Source: Chloroflexota bacterium (GTDB taxonomy: Bacteria; Chloroflexota; Anaerolineae; Anaerolineales; UBA4823). Taken from it: 64,000 bases of DNA. The translations under genes were made by a program, and so were the position numbers. Below, in pieces: positions 27,633-36,600 of the stretch. Position 1 is the first letter of the stretch. Each line of letters starts with the position of its first letter. The stretch is taken from assembly GCA_020349245.1 (NCBI GenBank), contig CP070764.1, forward strand, positions 1,078,817 to 1,142,816. Direction: 5' to 3'. The notes under the pieces were generated by a model. It searched no databases and had not been told where the DNA came from. It saw nothing but the letters and a program-made list of their open reading frames with translations.

Positions 27633-28076
27633 ATGTTTCTGGGTCGGTATCACCACACAATCGATGACAAAGGGCGCCTGACTATCCCGGCGCGCTATCG
27701 TGATCTACTCGCTGCAGACGGTGCCTACCTGACTCAGGGTTTTGATCAAAATATCAATGTCTATCCTCCGGAAATTTTTGAGCGTATCTCAAAACGGGTG
27801 AACAAGTTAAGCATGACAGATCCGAGTGCGCGGATACTTCGCCGCCTGATGTTCTCGAATGCTGAGATGGTAGCCTTGGATAAGACTGGGAGAATACTTA
27901 TCCCGCAATTTTTACGGGAAGAGTTAAATTTTGATAATGAAGCCGTCATCGTCGGAATGGGTGATTATTTTGAAATCTGGTCCCCTGGCCAGTGGGTTGG
28001 GCAGACTTCGATGATGGAGGAGAGCGAACCGATCGCCATGCGATTCGTGGATTTGGATCTCTCTACAGGTGAGTGA
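27633..28076 (+). CDS. mraZ: Transcriptional regulator MraZ
   Basis: A 147-residue MraZ starting MFLGRYHHTIDDKGRLTIPA. It has two AbrB-like SpoVT repeats, the second around ALDKTGRILIPQFLREEL. MraZ binds its own promoter and regulates the dcw cluster as a ring-shaped oligomer. The ATG at 27633 gives the family start; the in-frame GTG at 27552 would put the operator inside the gene. The ribosome site is weak. Confidence 0.95.
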   Translation: MFLGRYHHTIDDKGRLTIPARYRDLLAADGAYLTQGFDQNINVYPPEIFERISKRVNKLSMTDPSARILRRLMFSNAEMVALDKTGRILIPQFLREELNFDNEAVIVGMGDYFEIWSPGQWVGQTSMMEESEPIAMRFVDLDLSTGE

Positions 28077-28106
28077 TGTTGGTCCTGGATAAACATTATC
28101 CACGGA

Positions 28107-29054
28107 ATGCCCAAGCCCATGGAAATGCCGACTCCTCACCAACCAGTTCTTTACAATGAAATTATACACCTACTGCAACCACGGTCACCAGGAAAGTATA
28201 TAGATTGTACACTGGGTGCGGGAGGCCATGCTTGGGGAATTCTTGAATCTTCTGAACCGGGCGGTCTCCTTCTGGGTTTTGACATTGACACCTATGCATT
28301 GCAGCTAGCCCGATCAAAACTGGACTTTTTCGGCAACCGGGCTATCCTGGTTCACTCGTCATTCACAAATTTAATAGAAGAGCTCAATGGATTGGGGTGG
28401 CATAAAGTGGACGGTATCTTACTTGATCTGGGCTTGTCTTCGATGCAACTGGATATCCCGGAGCGAGGCTTTTCCTTTAGGGGAGATGCTGTGCTTGATA
28501 TGCGATTCGACACCCGGAACCCGGTACGTGCCATCGACCTGGTAAATAATTTACCGGAGCGAGAACTTGCAGATTTGATCTTTAAATTTGGTGAAGAAAG
28601 ACAGTCGAGACAAATCGCCAAAGCAATTGTTCGCGCCCGTCCGATAAACACCACCCGTGAGCTGGCAGAAGTTGTCTCGAAATCTGTGGGTAGAGGTCAA
28701 AAAAAGATCCATCCTGCAACGAAGACTTTTCAAGCGCTAAGAATTGCGGTTAATCATGAACTGGAGGCATTAGAGGCAGTCCTTCCCCAAGCGATACAGG
28801 TATTACGGCCTCAGGGTAGATTGGCGATTATCAGCTACCACTCCCTGGAAGATCGGATTGTAAAGCAGTTCTTTCGTAATGAGAGTAAAGATTGTATCTG
28901 TCCACCAAAACAACCCATATGTGATTGCGGTCATGTAGCGAGTATAAAAATCATCACCAAGCATCCCATTCGCCCGCAAGAAGGCGAAATTAAGATAAAT
29001 CCTCGAGCCCGCAGCGCCCGGCTTAGAGTGGTTGAGAAGCTTTCAACTGAATAA
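28107..29054 (+). CDS. rsmH: 16S rRNA m4C1402 methyltransferase RsmH
   Basis: A 315-residue RsmH (MraW): HQPVLYNEIIHLLQP, the SAM motif DCTLGAGGHAWGILE, VDGILLDLGLSSMQLD, RGFSFRGDAVLDMR and, near the end, AIISYHSLEDRIVKQFF. It N4-methylates C1402 in the decoding centre together with RsmI. Second gene of the dcw cluster, its normal place. Other ATGs at 28119 and 28125 could be the start. Confidence 0.96.
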   Translation: MPKPMEMPTPHQPVLYNEIIHLLQPRSPGKYIDCTLGAGGHAWGILESSEPGGLLLGFDIDTYALQLARSKLDFFGNRAILVHSSFTNLIEELNGLGWHKVDGILLDLGLSSMQLDIPERGFSFRGDAVLDMRFDTRNPVRAIDLVNNLPERELADLIFKFGEERQSRQIAKAIVRARPINTTRELAEVVSKSVGRGQKKIHPATKTFQALRIAVNHELEALEAVLPQAIQVLRPQGRLAIISYHSLEDRIVKQFFRNESKDCICPPKQPICDCGHVASIKIITKHPIRPQEGEIKINPRARSARLRVVEKLSTE

Positions 29055-29141
29055 TTTTGGCATTACTCTTGCAAGAAATTTCTTACTGGTAACAAAAAAT
29101 GGCGAAATTCTCGTCATTAACCCTTTTCACAAGAGTAAATT

Positions 29142-29624
29142 ATGTATCGTGTTCAGAACATCACACAGGCTTATACGCAAGCTCCATGGAGAAAACAACT
29201 CCAGTGGATAGGTTTATTCATGCTGGTATTGATAATACTGGCAATGGTAGCCGGGATTTATTTAAGTGTGAGTGCTCAAGCATCCACCGCCGGGCGTGAA
29301 ATTCAAATCATGTATTCTGAGATGGAGGAAATCCGCAGAAATATTGAGGATATGGAATCTCAAATTGCATTTTTGCTTTCAAATTCGGTCATGGAAAAAA
29401 GGGCTGAAGAGTTAGGCTTTGTTCAAGTGGCATCGGACGAGATCTTCTATATCTATGTGCCGGGATACGTAAAACCAAATCAGGTCGAATTAGCCGAACC
29501 CCCTAAATCCACCCTGCCAGAGATTTCAACAATATCACCGGAATATACTCAATCACTGTTTGATTGGTTGCGGGAGCGTGTATTCGATCCTGCCTCCCCG
29601 CTAATCCAGGAGGTAGAACCATGA
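29142..29624 (+). CDS. ftsL: FtsL/DivIC-like division protein
   Basis: A 160-residue bitopic protein: short cytosolic N terminus, one transmembrane helix (about residues 22-43) and an extracellular heptad coiled coil (residues 50-85, MYSEMEEIRRNIEDMESQIA), then a EELGFVQ motif typical of septum-formation initiators. FtsL forms the FtsQ-L-B complex. Identification rests on topology and position between rsmH and ftsI. Its stop overlaps the ftsI ATG by four bases. Confidence 0.8.
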   Translation: MYRVQNITQAYTQAPWRKQLQWIGLFMLVLIILAMVAGIYLSVSAQASTAGREIQIMYSEMEEIRRNIEDMESQIAFLLSNSVMEKRAEELGFVQVASDEIFYIYVPGYVKPNQVELAEPPKSTLPEISTISPEYTQSLFDWLRERVFDPASPLIQEVEP

Positions 29625-31384
29625 ACGAGCAAAGTTCATGGAGATACACCACACTGGGAATTCTTCTTTCCGCGTTCGCGGTTTTCATTGTCGTACAGAT
29701 GCTGCGTATCCAATTGAGTCCGCAGGCAGAAGCCTTGCGGGATAAAGGAGAGCTTTATTCAGGTACCTGGCGAACACTGACCCCTGCGCGCGGTCAAATT
29801 TATGATCGCTGGGGCCATTTATTGGCAGGAAATGAAACGGTTTACGAAGTAGGGGTCATTTTAAACCAAGTAGAAAATCCATCAACAATCGCTTTAGCAA
29901 TGAACGCTGTGGTTGATGCAGATTACGATGCTGTGTTTGCTGCGGCTAGTACAGCTCCTTCCGAAGATGCAATTTACGCAACTCTGGCAAGATTTGTGAC
30001 GGAAGATCAAAAAACGCGCTTGGAGCAACTGGCTAAGGAGATGCAGACGACTTATGGAGATCGGCGAGATCCAAATCGCCCCAGCCTGAAAGGGATTACT
30101 TTCGAGCCAAGACTTCAGCGCAGCTACCCGGAGAAAGACTTGGCATCGAATCTTCTTGGTTTTGTTAACTGGGAAGGCCAGGGTTTCTTTGGTATTGAAG
30201 AAAAATTTAACCATGAATTAGCTGGATCCCCTAAAAGGGTATGGATTCCCTTTGATCCGAATCGGGTGGAAGAGTTTCCACAGATACCACAAGGCACTAG
30301 CCTGATACTGACGATCGATCGGGAGATTCAAGCTGAGGTGGAACAAATTGTCGAGAAAGCCATGGAAGAGAGCGGCTCTGAATCGGCAACCATCGTGGTC
30401 ATGGATCCCCATAATGGTGACATTTTGGCAGCTGCGACATCGCCGCGGTTGGATCTGAATGAATTTTGGCGCTACGATGAGGTTTTTGAAGATGAAACAC
30501 CTTTCAACCGTGTTGTCAGTGAGATCTATGAACCGGGCTCAGTCTTCAAGGTACTGACAATGGCTTCTGCACTTGATGGAGGTGCCGTAAAACCGAAAAC
30601 ATCATTCCTGGATACCGGTTTTATCGAGGTGGGAGGGACAATCATCCGCAACTGGAATGGGGGTGCTTGGGGTCCTCAAGACATGCTCGGCTGTATGCAG
30701 CATTCTTTGAATGTTTGTCTGGCTTGGGTAGCAACTGAGCTGGGTGCGAATAAGTTTTATCAGTACCTTCAAAATTTCGGTGTAGGGCGACTCACGGGAG
30801 TCGACCTTGCTGGAGAGAACCCGGGCCGCTTGAAGCTGCCGGGAGATGAAGATTGGTATGAAGCCGACTTGGGTACGAACTCATTTGGTCAGGGTGTTGC
30901 GGTCACACCAATGCAGATGGTGATGGCGGTTTCTGCGATTGCGAATGAAGGCAAGATGGTATCACCCCGGATTGTCTTATCCATGATCAGTGATGGAAAG
31001 CAGTACAATACCACACCGAGGATTTCTGGGACGCCTATCTCCGCAAAAACCGCAAATCAACTTACCAACATGCTGACCACCTCCCTGGAAACAGAATCCT
31101 CAGCTGCCCTTGTTGAGGGCTACCGCATCGCTGGAAAAACTGGGACAGCGGAAATCCCGACTCCATTCGGTTATACCAGCAATCAAACCAATGCATCTTT
31201 TGTGGGCTGGGGACCGATCGATGATCCCAGATTCCTGGTGTACGTCTGGTTGGAAAAACCGACGACATCTCCCTGGGGTAGTGTAGTAGCTGCCCCCGTT
31301 TTCCGAGAAGTGGTGGAGAGATTGGTTGTCCTGATGAATATTCCTAATGATCAAATGAAGCAACAATTATTAGAAGGTCAATAG
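29621..31384 (+). CDS. ftsI: Septal peptidoglycan transpeptidase (PBP3/FtsI class)
   Basis: A 587-residue class B penicillin-binding protein. One transmembrane helix (about 10-28) is followed by the dimerisation domain (TPARGQIYDRWGHLLA) and the transpeptidase domain, with the catalytic Ser in EPGSVFKVLTMA, the SxN motif in QHSLNVCLA and KTG in IAGKTGTAE. It cross-links septal peptidoglycan. No PASTA domain is visible. Start 29621 is favoured by AGGAGGT upstream and the ATGA overlap with ftsL. Confidence 0.95.
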   Translation: MNEQSSWRYTTLGILLSAFAVFIVVQMLRIQLSPQAEALRDKGELYSGTWRTLTPARGQIYDRWGHLLAGNETVYEVGVILNQVENPSTIALAMNAVVDADYDAVFAAASTAPSEDAIYATLARFVTEDQKTRLEQLAKEMQTTYGDRRDPNRPSLKGITFEPRLQRSYPEKDLASNLLGFVNWEGQGFFGIEEKFNHELAGSPKRVWIPFDPNRVEEFPQIPQGTSLILTIDREIQAEVEQIVEKAMEESGSESATIVVMDPHNGDILAAATSPRLDLNEFWRYDEVFEDETPFNRVVSEIYEPGSVFKVLTMASALDGGAVKPKTSFLDTGFIEVGGTIIRNWNGGAWGPQDMLGCMQHSLNVCLAWVATELGANKFYQYLQNFGVGRLTGVDLAGENPGRLKLPGDEDWYEADLGTNSFGQGVAVTPMQMVMAVSAIANEGKMVSPRIVLSMISDGKQYNTTPRISGTPISAKTANQLTNMLTTSLETESSAALVEGYRIAGKTGTAEIPTPFGYTSNQTNASFVGWGPIDDPRFLVYVWLEKPTTSPWGSVVAAPVFREVVERLVVLMNIPNDQMKQQLLEGQ

Positions 31385-31396
31385 GATTAGATATTT

Positions 31397-32821
31397 ATGT
31401 TGAGGTTAAGTGTAGTCATCGAAGCGTTGACCGGGGTAGCGCCAATTGGAGAGGATCGTGAAATACACGATGCGGCGATTGATTCTCGCCAGGTGAAACC
31501 TCAATCAATGTTCATAGCCCTGCCTGGAGAGCGGGTCGATGGCCACGACTTTATCCAGGAAGCCTTCCATCGCGGGGCGACTGTAGCTTTAATCTCAAGA
31601 CCCGCTCCAGCAGGTTGCCTGCAATATGATCTCCGAGAAGGTTGGAAATCTGATCAGGAGCTGCGTATAGGCAGCGACCGCGTGTGTTTACTGGTCAATG
31701 ATAGCCTTGAAGCCATGCAGAAGTCGGCAAAGTTCTGGCGGAAAAGACTCAATTTAGGGGTAATTGGAATTACTGGAAGTGTTGGAAAATCAACTACCAA
31801 GGAACTGGTTGCCGAGGTGCTTGGACGGCGATACAGGACCCTGAAGAGTCCTGGGAACTTAAACAATGAGATTGGCTTACCGCTGACAGTCCTGAAATTG
31901 AATGAACAGCATCAGCGTGCAGTTTTAGAGATGGGATTCTATGTTCCTGGTGAGATAAAATTTCTGTGTGATATCGGTATGCCCCAGGTTGGCGTTGTTA
32001 CCAATATCGGAACAGTCCATGCCGAAAGGGCGGGAACTATCGAAGATATCATTAGGGGGAAGACAGAAATCGTGCAGGCACTCCCCCCTGCGCCAGATGG
32101 ATTGGCGATCCTCAATTTCGATGATCCGAAAGTTAGAGGAATGTCAGAACACACCGCTGCGAGGATATTTTATTACGGGATGAGTCCCGAAGCACACTTG
32201 TGGGCCGATGAGGTGGAAGGTTTGGGATTGGATGGCATCCGCCTCAGACTGCATTATAGGAATGAAATTATCCACCTGCGTGTACCGCTGATTGGAAGGC
32301 ATTCCGTGCATACCGTATTGCGTGCTGCTGCGGTTGGATTAAATGATGGCCTGTCCTGGCAGGAGATTGTCAGCGGATTGCAATCTGGAAAAGCTCAATT
32401 GCGACTGGTTGCAGTGCGTGCAAGTAGCGGCGCTATTATTCTTGATGATACCTATAACGCCTCACCAGAATCGACACTGGCTGCGTTGAATTTATTGGAT
32501 GACCTGGATGGAAGAAAGATTGCGGTCTTAGGAGATATGTTGGAGCTCGGTCGGTATGAGCAACAAGGTCATCTCATGGTTGGTGCTCGAGCAGCGGAGG
32601 TTGCCAGTGAGCTGATCACAATTGGGGAACGGGCAAAGTGGATTGCTTCGTCCGCCGCGCAATCGGGAATGACAGTGGAAATGATCAAGCAGTATGATAC
32701 ACCGGAACAGTCCATCGCCTATTTGAAAGATCATTTATCGGAGAAGGATGTAGTGTTGGTTAAAGGGTCACGGGGCATGCAGATGGATAGTATTGTCTCT
32801 GCGCTGGAGGCGGAATCATGA
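31397..32821 (+). CDS. murF: UDP-MurNAc-tripeptide:D-Ala-D-Ala ligase MurF
   Basis: A 474-residue Mur ligase. ATP site GITGSVGKSTTKELVAEVL; GNLNNEIGLPLTVL and DDTYNASPESTLAALN identify MurF rather than MurE; the C-terminal domain carries DMLELGRYEQQGH. It adds D-Ala-D-Ala to the stem peptide. MurE, normally before MurF, is missing here. ATGA overlap with mraY. Confidence 0.95.
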   Translation: MLRLSVVIEALTGVAPIGEDREIHDAAIDSRQVKPQSMFIALPGERVDGHDFIQEAFHRGATVALISRPAPAGCLQYDLREGWKSDQELRIGSDRVCLLVNDSLEAMQKSAKFWRKRLNLGVIGITGSVGKSTTKELVAEVLGRRYRTLKSPGNLNNEIGLPLTVLKLNEQHQRAVLEMGFYVPGEIKFLCDIGMPQVGVVTNIGTVHAERAGTIEDIIRGKTEIVQALPPAPDGLAILNFDDPKVRGMSEHTAARIFYYGMSPEAHLWADEVEGLGLDGIRLRLHYRNEIIHLRVPLIGRHSVHTVLRAAAVGLNDGLSWQEIVSGLQSGKAQLRLVAVRASSGAIILDDTYNASPESTLAALNLLDDLDGRKIAVLGDMLELGRYEQQGHLMVGARAAEVASELITIGERAKWIASSAAQSGMTVEMIKQYDTPEQSIAYLKDHLSEKDVVLVKGSRGMQMDSIVSALEAES

Positions 32822-33810
32822 CGCAGATAGCTCTGGCGATTGGGCTGGCAGGTGTGAGTTTCTTGCTTACCGTGATTTGGGGCCCACCCCTGTTACGGGT
32901 GCTGCGACACTTTAACATCGGGGAGACGATCCGCGTTGAAGGGCCTGAACGGCATTTTTCGAAATTTGGTACACCAACGATGGGTGGGATCATGATTGTT
33001 GTTCCAGTGCTGCTGGTCACGATCTTGATGAATGCAGCATCCTTAATCGGATTCAATGTAACCGGACGCTCCATCTTGCTACCTTTGGGAGTTATGCTGA
33101 TCTTCTGCATTCTGGGAATGATTGATGATTGGGAAGGTATCCGCGGAAACCGTAGGGGAATCGGTATGCGTGCAAGAGTGAAATTCCCCATCCAGGTGTT
33201 ATTGGCTTTGATCGTCACCATAGGGCTGGTTTATTTTCTGGATGTCCCTCGACTATATATCCCCGGAGCGAAAAAAGCTGTGGACATTGGCATCTGGTAT
33301 ATTCCCATCGCGATCTTTATTATCGTCGGCACATCAAATGCGATGAATTTTACCGATGGATTGGATGGCCTGGCTGGTTTGATCTCTGCAACTGCATTCG
33401 TTGCCTACGGCGCTATTGCCTTGCTCCAAGGTCAGATCTTCCTGGCTAGATTTTGTTTCATTCTTGCGGGAGCAACATTCGGTTTTCTGTGGTTCAACGT
33501 ACACCCCGCAGATCTTTTCATGGGAGATACGGGATCATTGCCGCTGGGCGCGACTCTGGCGGTGGTTGCACTGATGACTGGTCATTGGATTCTGCTTCCG
33601 TTGATCGCGATCATTCCAGTTAGTGAAACTCTGAGCATCATTTTTCAGATTCTATATTTTCGATTGACTGGTGGAAGACGCTTATTAAAAATGGCCCCTC
33701 TCCATCACCATTTTGAATTGAGCGGCTGGAGTGAAACCCAGGTTGTCCAGCGATTTTGGTTGATTAGTTTGCTGTTTGCCATGATCGGTATCGCCCTTGC
33801 GATCACCTGA
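32818..33810 (+). CDS. mraY: Phospho-MurNAc-pentapeptide transferase MraY
   Basis: A 330-residue integral membrane enzyme with about ten helices. Motifs: KFGTPTMGGIMI, GMIDDWEGI (catalytic Asp pair region), NAMNFTDGLDGLAG and the PLHHHFELSGWSETQVV loop. It transfers phospho-MurNAc-pentapeptide to undecaprenyl phosphate to make lipid I. It overlaps murF by four bases. Confidence 0.97.
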   Translation: MTQIALAIGLAGVSFLLTVIWGPPLLRVLRHFNIGETIRVEGPERHFSKFGTPTMGGIMIVVPVLLVTILMNAASLIGFNVTGRSILLPLGVMLIFCILGMIDDWEGIRGNRRGIGMRARVKFPIQVLLALIVTIGLVYFLDVPRLYIPGAKKAVDIGIWYIPIAIFIIVGTSNAMNFTDGLDGLAGLISATAFVAYGAIALLQGQIFLARFCFILAGATFGFLWFNVHPADLFMGDTGSLPLGATLAVVALMTGHWILLPLIAIIPVSETLSIIFQILYFRLTGGRRLLKMAPLHHHFELSGWSETQVVQRFWLISLLFAMIGIALAIT

Positions 33811-33874
33811 TTTCCTGTGACACTTCCTGAGTGTATTAGAAATGTTGATGTATACGATACGAGAAAACGTTATT

Positions 33875-35353
33875 ATGGACCGGAATGCTGGATGGAACGG
33901 AAAGAGGGTTGTTGTCATCGGTGCAGCCCGGCAGGGAACAGCCTTAGCCCGATATTTCCTTCGCCAGGGTGCCAAGGTGGTGATTAACGATCGCCTTCCA
34001 TTGGAACGCTTAGTCAGCGCTCAAAAGGAGCTGGCTGGAGAACCAGTTGAATGGATTGCGGGAAGCCATCCGCTTTCAATGCTAGCGGGAGCAGATTTAC
34101 TCTGCATTTCCGGAGGTGTGCCCTTTAATTTGCCTATCGTTCGGGAAGCCCAAAACCGTGGGATCAAAATATCTAACGATTCTCAGATTTTCCTTGAGGT
34201 ATGTCCCTGCCGAGTCATTGGTATAACGGGATCTGCAGGAAAAACGACCACAACAACTCTGGTTGGCTTGATAGCCCAGGCAGCGATCGATGAATTGTTG
34301 GTTGAGCTAAATCAACCTGAGGTCAGTGATTTCCATGGTCTCTCAAATTTCGATAGCTTGTCTGCGGAATCGAAAGTTTGGGTCGGTGGCAATATCGGAT
34401 CACCTTTGATTTCTTGGGTGGAACAAATGAGGCCTGCAGATATTGTTGTCATGGAACTATCCAGCTTCCAATTGGAAGTCATGCAGCGGTCTCCCGAGAT
34501 TGCCGCAGTTTTGAATATCACGCCCAATCACCTGGATCGGCACGAAAGTATGCGAATCTATATTGAGATAAAATCGAGAATTCTTGCGTACCAATCTTCA
34601 GAGGATGCTGCGGTCCTCAACAGGGATGATCAAGAATCCTGGGCTTTGAGGAACAGAGTGCAAGGACGTTTGGTTTCCTTCGGTTCTCAAACCCCACCTG
34701 ATTCTCAGGAGGGCATTTACTTTGATCAAGATCTCGATGCCATTATGATCCGACTCCCATCTGGAGAAGAAAATCCAGACATCCATGTGATGAATCGAGA
34801 TGAGATTCCTTTGCGAGGAGAACACAATTTGCATAATGTTCTAGCCGCATGTGCTATAGCCTTGGCAGCTGGGTTTTCGCCAAATGCAATGGCTGCTGGT
34901 GTAAGGAGATTGACAGGTATTCCTCACCGGTTGGAATTTGTGCGTTCTTGGGGAGGTGGAGACTGGTACAACGACTCGATCGCCACCGCTCCTGAGCGTG
35001 CAATTGCAGCGATTAATTCCTTCTCTGAACCACTGATTTTACTTGCTGGGGGGAAAGATAAAAACTTACCTTGGGATAAGTTTGCCTCATTAGTGAGTAA
35101 AAGGGTTAGGCACCTGATCTTATTTGGTGAAGCGGCAGGACGAATATCAGCTGTTATGCACAAGTATGAAGGAGATTCAGATCTTGTAATCACATTCTGT
35201 TCAAGCCTGAAAGAAGCTGTGCAAACTGCAGCGGATAAGGTTTCGAATGGGGATGTGATCCTACTTTCGCCTGGAGGAACCAGCTTTGATGAATTTCAGG
35301 ATTTTGAGGATCGAGGGGAGGCTTATAAAAAATGGGTAATGGAGCTCCCATGA
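33875..35353 (+). CDS. murD: UDP-MurNAc-L-Ala:D-Glu ligase MurD
   Basis: A 492-residue Mur ligase. N-terminal Rossmann motif VVVIGAARQGTALARYF, ATP site GITGSAGKTTTTTLVGL, then ELSSFQLEVM, NITPNHLDRH and the C-terminal VILLSPGGTSFDEFQDFEDR, all MurD signatures. It adds D-glutamate. Around residues 135-155 there is a short insertion after the P-loop (LNQPEVSDFHG). Start is uncertain: ATG 33875 (MDRNAGWNGKR) or 33842; neither has a strong ribosome site. Confidence 0.93.
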   Translation: MDRNAGWNGKRVVVIGAARQGTALARYFLRQGAKVVINDRLPLERLVSAQKELAGEPVEWIAGSHPLSMLAGADLLCISGGVPFNLPIVREAQNRGIKISNDSQIFLEVCPCRVIGITGSAGKTTTTTLVGLIAQAAIDELLVELNQPEVSDFHGLSNFDSLSAESKVWVGGNIGSPLISWVEQMRPADIVVMELSSFQLEVMQRSPEIAAVLNITPNHLDRHESMRIYIEIKSRILAYQSSEDAAVLNRDDQESWALRNRVQGRLVSFGSQTPPDSQEGIYFDQDLDAIMIRLPSGEENPDIHVMNRDEIPLRGEHNLHNVLAACAIALAAGFSPNAMAAGVRRLTGIPHRLEFVRSWGGGDWYNDSIATAPERAIAAINSFSEPLILLAGGKDKNLPWDKFASLVSKRVRHLILFGEAAGRISAVMHKYEGDSDLVITFCSSLKEAVQTAADKVSNGDVILLSPGGTSFDEFQDFEDRGEAYKKWVMELP

Positions 35354-36600
35354 GTATCGGCCGCGAGATACCCAATTCTACGAATACTGCGCGGACAGCT
35401 TGGAAGCCTTTACGCCTTCGACTGGATATTTGGTTGATCCTGGCTGTATTTACCTTGCTTATTTTTGGCATGTTAATGGTCTATTCTGCAAGCACGGATT
35501 ATTCGATGGTTGTTCTCGGTGAAGCACCGAGTTACATGTTTCGCAGGCAGTTATTGTTCGCAATTGGAGGAGTGGTCCTGGCGGCTGTTCTCACTTGGCT
35601 TGATTACCATGTGTACAAGAAGGTAGCGATACCCATCATTATCGTGACGATTGTTGGTCTTGCCAGTGTATTAGTTGTTAACGAAGTCATCAATAATGCT
35701 GCCCGGACTATCTTTCAAGGTTCTGGTCAGCCTTCAGAAGCGGCAAAGCTTGCCGTGGTTCTTTACCTGGCGGTCTGGCTGTATGCCAGGCGGGAACAAT
35801 TGAGCAGTGTAAGTTTTGGACTAATACCGTTGAGCATCATCCTCGGTTTACTGGGCGGATTGATTTTGCTCCAGCCAGATCTCAGTGCCACTGCAACCAT
35901 CTTCATTATTGGTGGGATCATGTTTTTCTTGGCGGGAGGTGATATTCGCCAAATAGTATTCTTCTTACTTGTCGGATTGATTGTCGGTTGGTTGGTATTC
36001 AGATTCCATCCCACGGGCAACCAGCGACTCGCAGAATATTTAATCAGTATAAAGGATTTAACCCAAGCACCCTTGCACCTTTCGAGGTCTCTTGAAGCCT
36101 TGGTGAAAGGAAGCTGGTTTGGTGTAGGAATAGGGCGTGCAGATACAAAGCTTACAGGGTTACCCGTCCCACCAACAGACAGTATATTTGCTGTCATCGG
36201 AGAGGAAGTGGGTGTGTTGGGTGCTTCTGTTGTGGTTTTGCTTAATCTGGTCATATTATGGCGCGGTTTGAAAATTTCTCAACTTGCACCTGATGGGCTA
36301 GGAAAATTGATGGCAGCTGGATTAAGCATATGGTTAGCCCTGGAAGCGTTGATTAACATGGCTGTGATCGTTGGTCTGGTACCTTTTGCCGGTAATGCAT
36401 TACCGTTTATCAGCTATGGTGGTTCAAACCTGCTGGTTTCGCTAGCAGCTATCGGTATTCTATTAAACATTTCCCGGGTCTCATCCAGTAGCCAGGAAAA
36501 GGAAGAGAGGTCCCTAAATGCGGTTATTGATTTGCGCCGGCGGGACCGGGGGTGGGGTGTATCCCGCTCTCGCCGTGCTAAAGGCGCTGCAGGACGATGA
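35350..36600 (+). CDS. ftsW: Septal peptidoglycan polymerase FtsW
   Basis: A 416-residue SEDS-family protein with about ten helices; FGMLMVYSAS in TM1, LLQPDLSATATIFIIGG and NALPFISYGGSNLLVSL near the end are family marks. It polymerises lipid II with FtsI. Start 35350 has GGAGC just upstream and an ATGA overlap with murD. The C-terminal 28 residues, very rich in arginine, are encoded in the 83 bases that overlap murG in another frame. Confidence 0.94.
   Translation: MSIGREIPNSTNTARTAWKPLRLRLDIWLILAVFTLLIFGMLMVYSASTDYSMVVLGEAPSYMFRRQLLFAIGGVVLAAVLTWLDYHVYKKVAIPIIIVTIVGLASVLVVNEVINNAARTIFQGSGQPSEAAKLAVVLYLAVWLYARREQLSSVSFGLIPLSIILGLLGGLILLQPDLSATATIFIIGGIMFFLAGGDIRQIVFFLLVGLIVGWLVFRFHPTGNQRLAEYLISIKDLTQAPLHLSRSLEALVKGSWFGVGIGRADTKLTGLPVPPTDSIFAVIGEEVGVLGASVVVLLNLVILWRGLKISQLAPDGLGKLMAAGLSIWLALEALINMAVIVGLVPFAGNALPFISYGGSNLLVSLAAIGILLNISRVSSSSQEKEERSLNAVIDLRRRDRGWGVSRSRRAKGAAGR

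Noticed and set aside
31397-32821. murF gene being murE
   Set aside because: GNLNNEIGLPLTVL and DDTYNASPES motifs are those of MurF.
36501-36600. Frameshift error at the ftsW-murG junction
   Set aside because: Both proteins are full length with intact family motifs, and murG has its own ribosome site, so a real overlap is the simpler reading; kept as a finding to check against reads.
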